Positions 57,571-57,948 of a stretch of DNA of 57,948 nt are shown one piece after another. Each line of letters begins with the position of its first letter. Positions within the stretch are counted from its first letter, which is position 1. Both the position numbers and the translations under genes were made by a program. Source of the stretch: Sporolactobacillus nakayamae (GTDB taxonomy: Bacteria > Bacillota > Bacilli > Bacillales > Sporolactobacillaceae); the NCBI RefSeq assembly GCF_900113325.1, contig NZ_FOOY01000025.1:1-57948 (forward strand), read 5' to 3'. The notes below the pieces were generated by a model. The model saw only the letters and a list, made by a program, of their open reading frames with translations. It did no database searches and was not told the origin of the DNA.

Positions 57571-57655
57571 GTCTTAATACCCACTTTAAATAGTTGAGAC
57601 CGTATAATTGTGTAAAAAGGGTTATCTGAATAAGAGGAATCGACGGGCGTGCGTT

Positions 57656-57699
57656 CTGTTTTTCCGGAGGGTGGGCCGGCCCACCCTCCGGAAAAACAG
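57656..57699. repeat. Perfect 44-bp palindrome
   Basis: Two 22-bp arms meet without a gap at 57677/57678 (arm CTGTTTTTCCGGAGGGTGGG then CC). It lies 112 bp ahead of the IS256-type transposase start. It could be a strong terminator that shields the element, or a junction formed by inversion. Confidence 0.85.
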
Positions 57700-57811
57700 C
57701 GGGATTCGTCTTCTCTGCTCCCTCATTTTTTTCATAGAAAATGAGCCGGAGCCCATCATCTCAGTTAGAATAGAGTTGTCTAAAACCAAATTCTAAAGGA
57801 GAGACTCAGGG

Positions 57812-57948
57812 ATGGCTCAATTACAGATTACTCTAAATGAACAACTTCTGCATCAATTATTTCTTGGAGATTCTAAGGAATCCGGCGTCGACGCGCTTTT
57901 GGAGGCGATCCTCAATCAGGTGCTGCAGGCACAGGCTGGCGAACAGGT
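57812..57948 (+). CDS. IS256-family transposase, 5' part
   Basis: 45 codons from ATG 57812, which follows AAAGGAG, cut by the window end. MAQLQITLNEQLL and ALLEAILNQVLQAQ match the usual start of IS256 (mutator-type) DDE transposases. The end repeat of the element was not identified. Confidence 0.75.
   Translation, partial: MAQLQITLNEQLLHQLFLGDSKESGVDALLEAILNQVLQAQAGEQ

Overview
The window looks like a chromosomal stretch of a spore-forming-type low-GC Gram-positive bacterium (Bacillota, order Bacillales). The grounds are AGGAGG-type ribosome binding sites, a HelD motor, a YfmR/Uup-type ABC-F protein, a class A sortase with LPXTG proteins, and SdrD/CnaB wall adhesins. A Sporolactobacillus-like lineage is my guess from overall flavour, not something proved here. 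No rRNA, tRNA or CRISPR array was seen.

Layout. 1-745: an IS200/IS605-type element with tnpA only. 0.8-5.2 kb: sugar genes (a glucose-type PTS EIIA, a GH36 alpha-galactosidase, an MFS transporter). 5.7-7.6 kb: an ABC-F protein. 7.7-24.4 kb: a cell-surface island with one class A sortase and two giant LPXTG proteins. One has 12 CnaB domains (2387 aa) and the other 10 SdrD_B domains (about 2447 aa). Between sortase and the first adhesin lies a 21-bp tandem repeat tract that reads as M-H-E-N heptads. A decayed DUF3885 gene sits between the adhesins. 24.7-29.2 kb: a divergent two-component system, with a 7TMR-DISM hybrid kinase carrying two different kinase cores and a SAPR-like regulator now split into two overlapping reading frames.

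29.2-49.3 kb: ordinary housekeeping and transport genes. These are an EamA permease, HelD, YbaK, a PTS_EIIC_2 permease, a cluster of a membrane TerB-DnaJ protein with a D-Ala-D-Ala dipeptidase and 3-methyladenine glycosylase, a 12-TM transporter, an NMT1-type ABC importer, a two-gene ABC exporter, a nucleotidyltransferase gene broken by one stop codon, and small membrane proteins. The 34.9-35.4 kb gap holds two kinds of structured repeats.

49.5-57.9 kb: a mobile-element-rich end. An IS66 element is intact with an exact 8-bp target duplication. It is followed by a leaderless glycoside-hydrolase-like protein with peptidoglycan-binding repeats, an unrecognised 195-aa protein, wrecks of an IS21 istB gene and an IS3 element, a perfect 44-bp palindrome, and the start of an IS256-family transposase cut by the window edge.

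How the genes may work together (inference): the sortase probably anchors both giant adhesins, whose N-termini and LPxTGDTND sorting signals match each other. The neighbouring two-component system is a candidate regulator of the island. Repeated GGTMACNGTT boxes upstream of the CnaB gene are candidate regulator sites. Five insertion-sequence families plus several freshly broken genes suggest a region under active decay and rearrangement.
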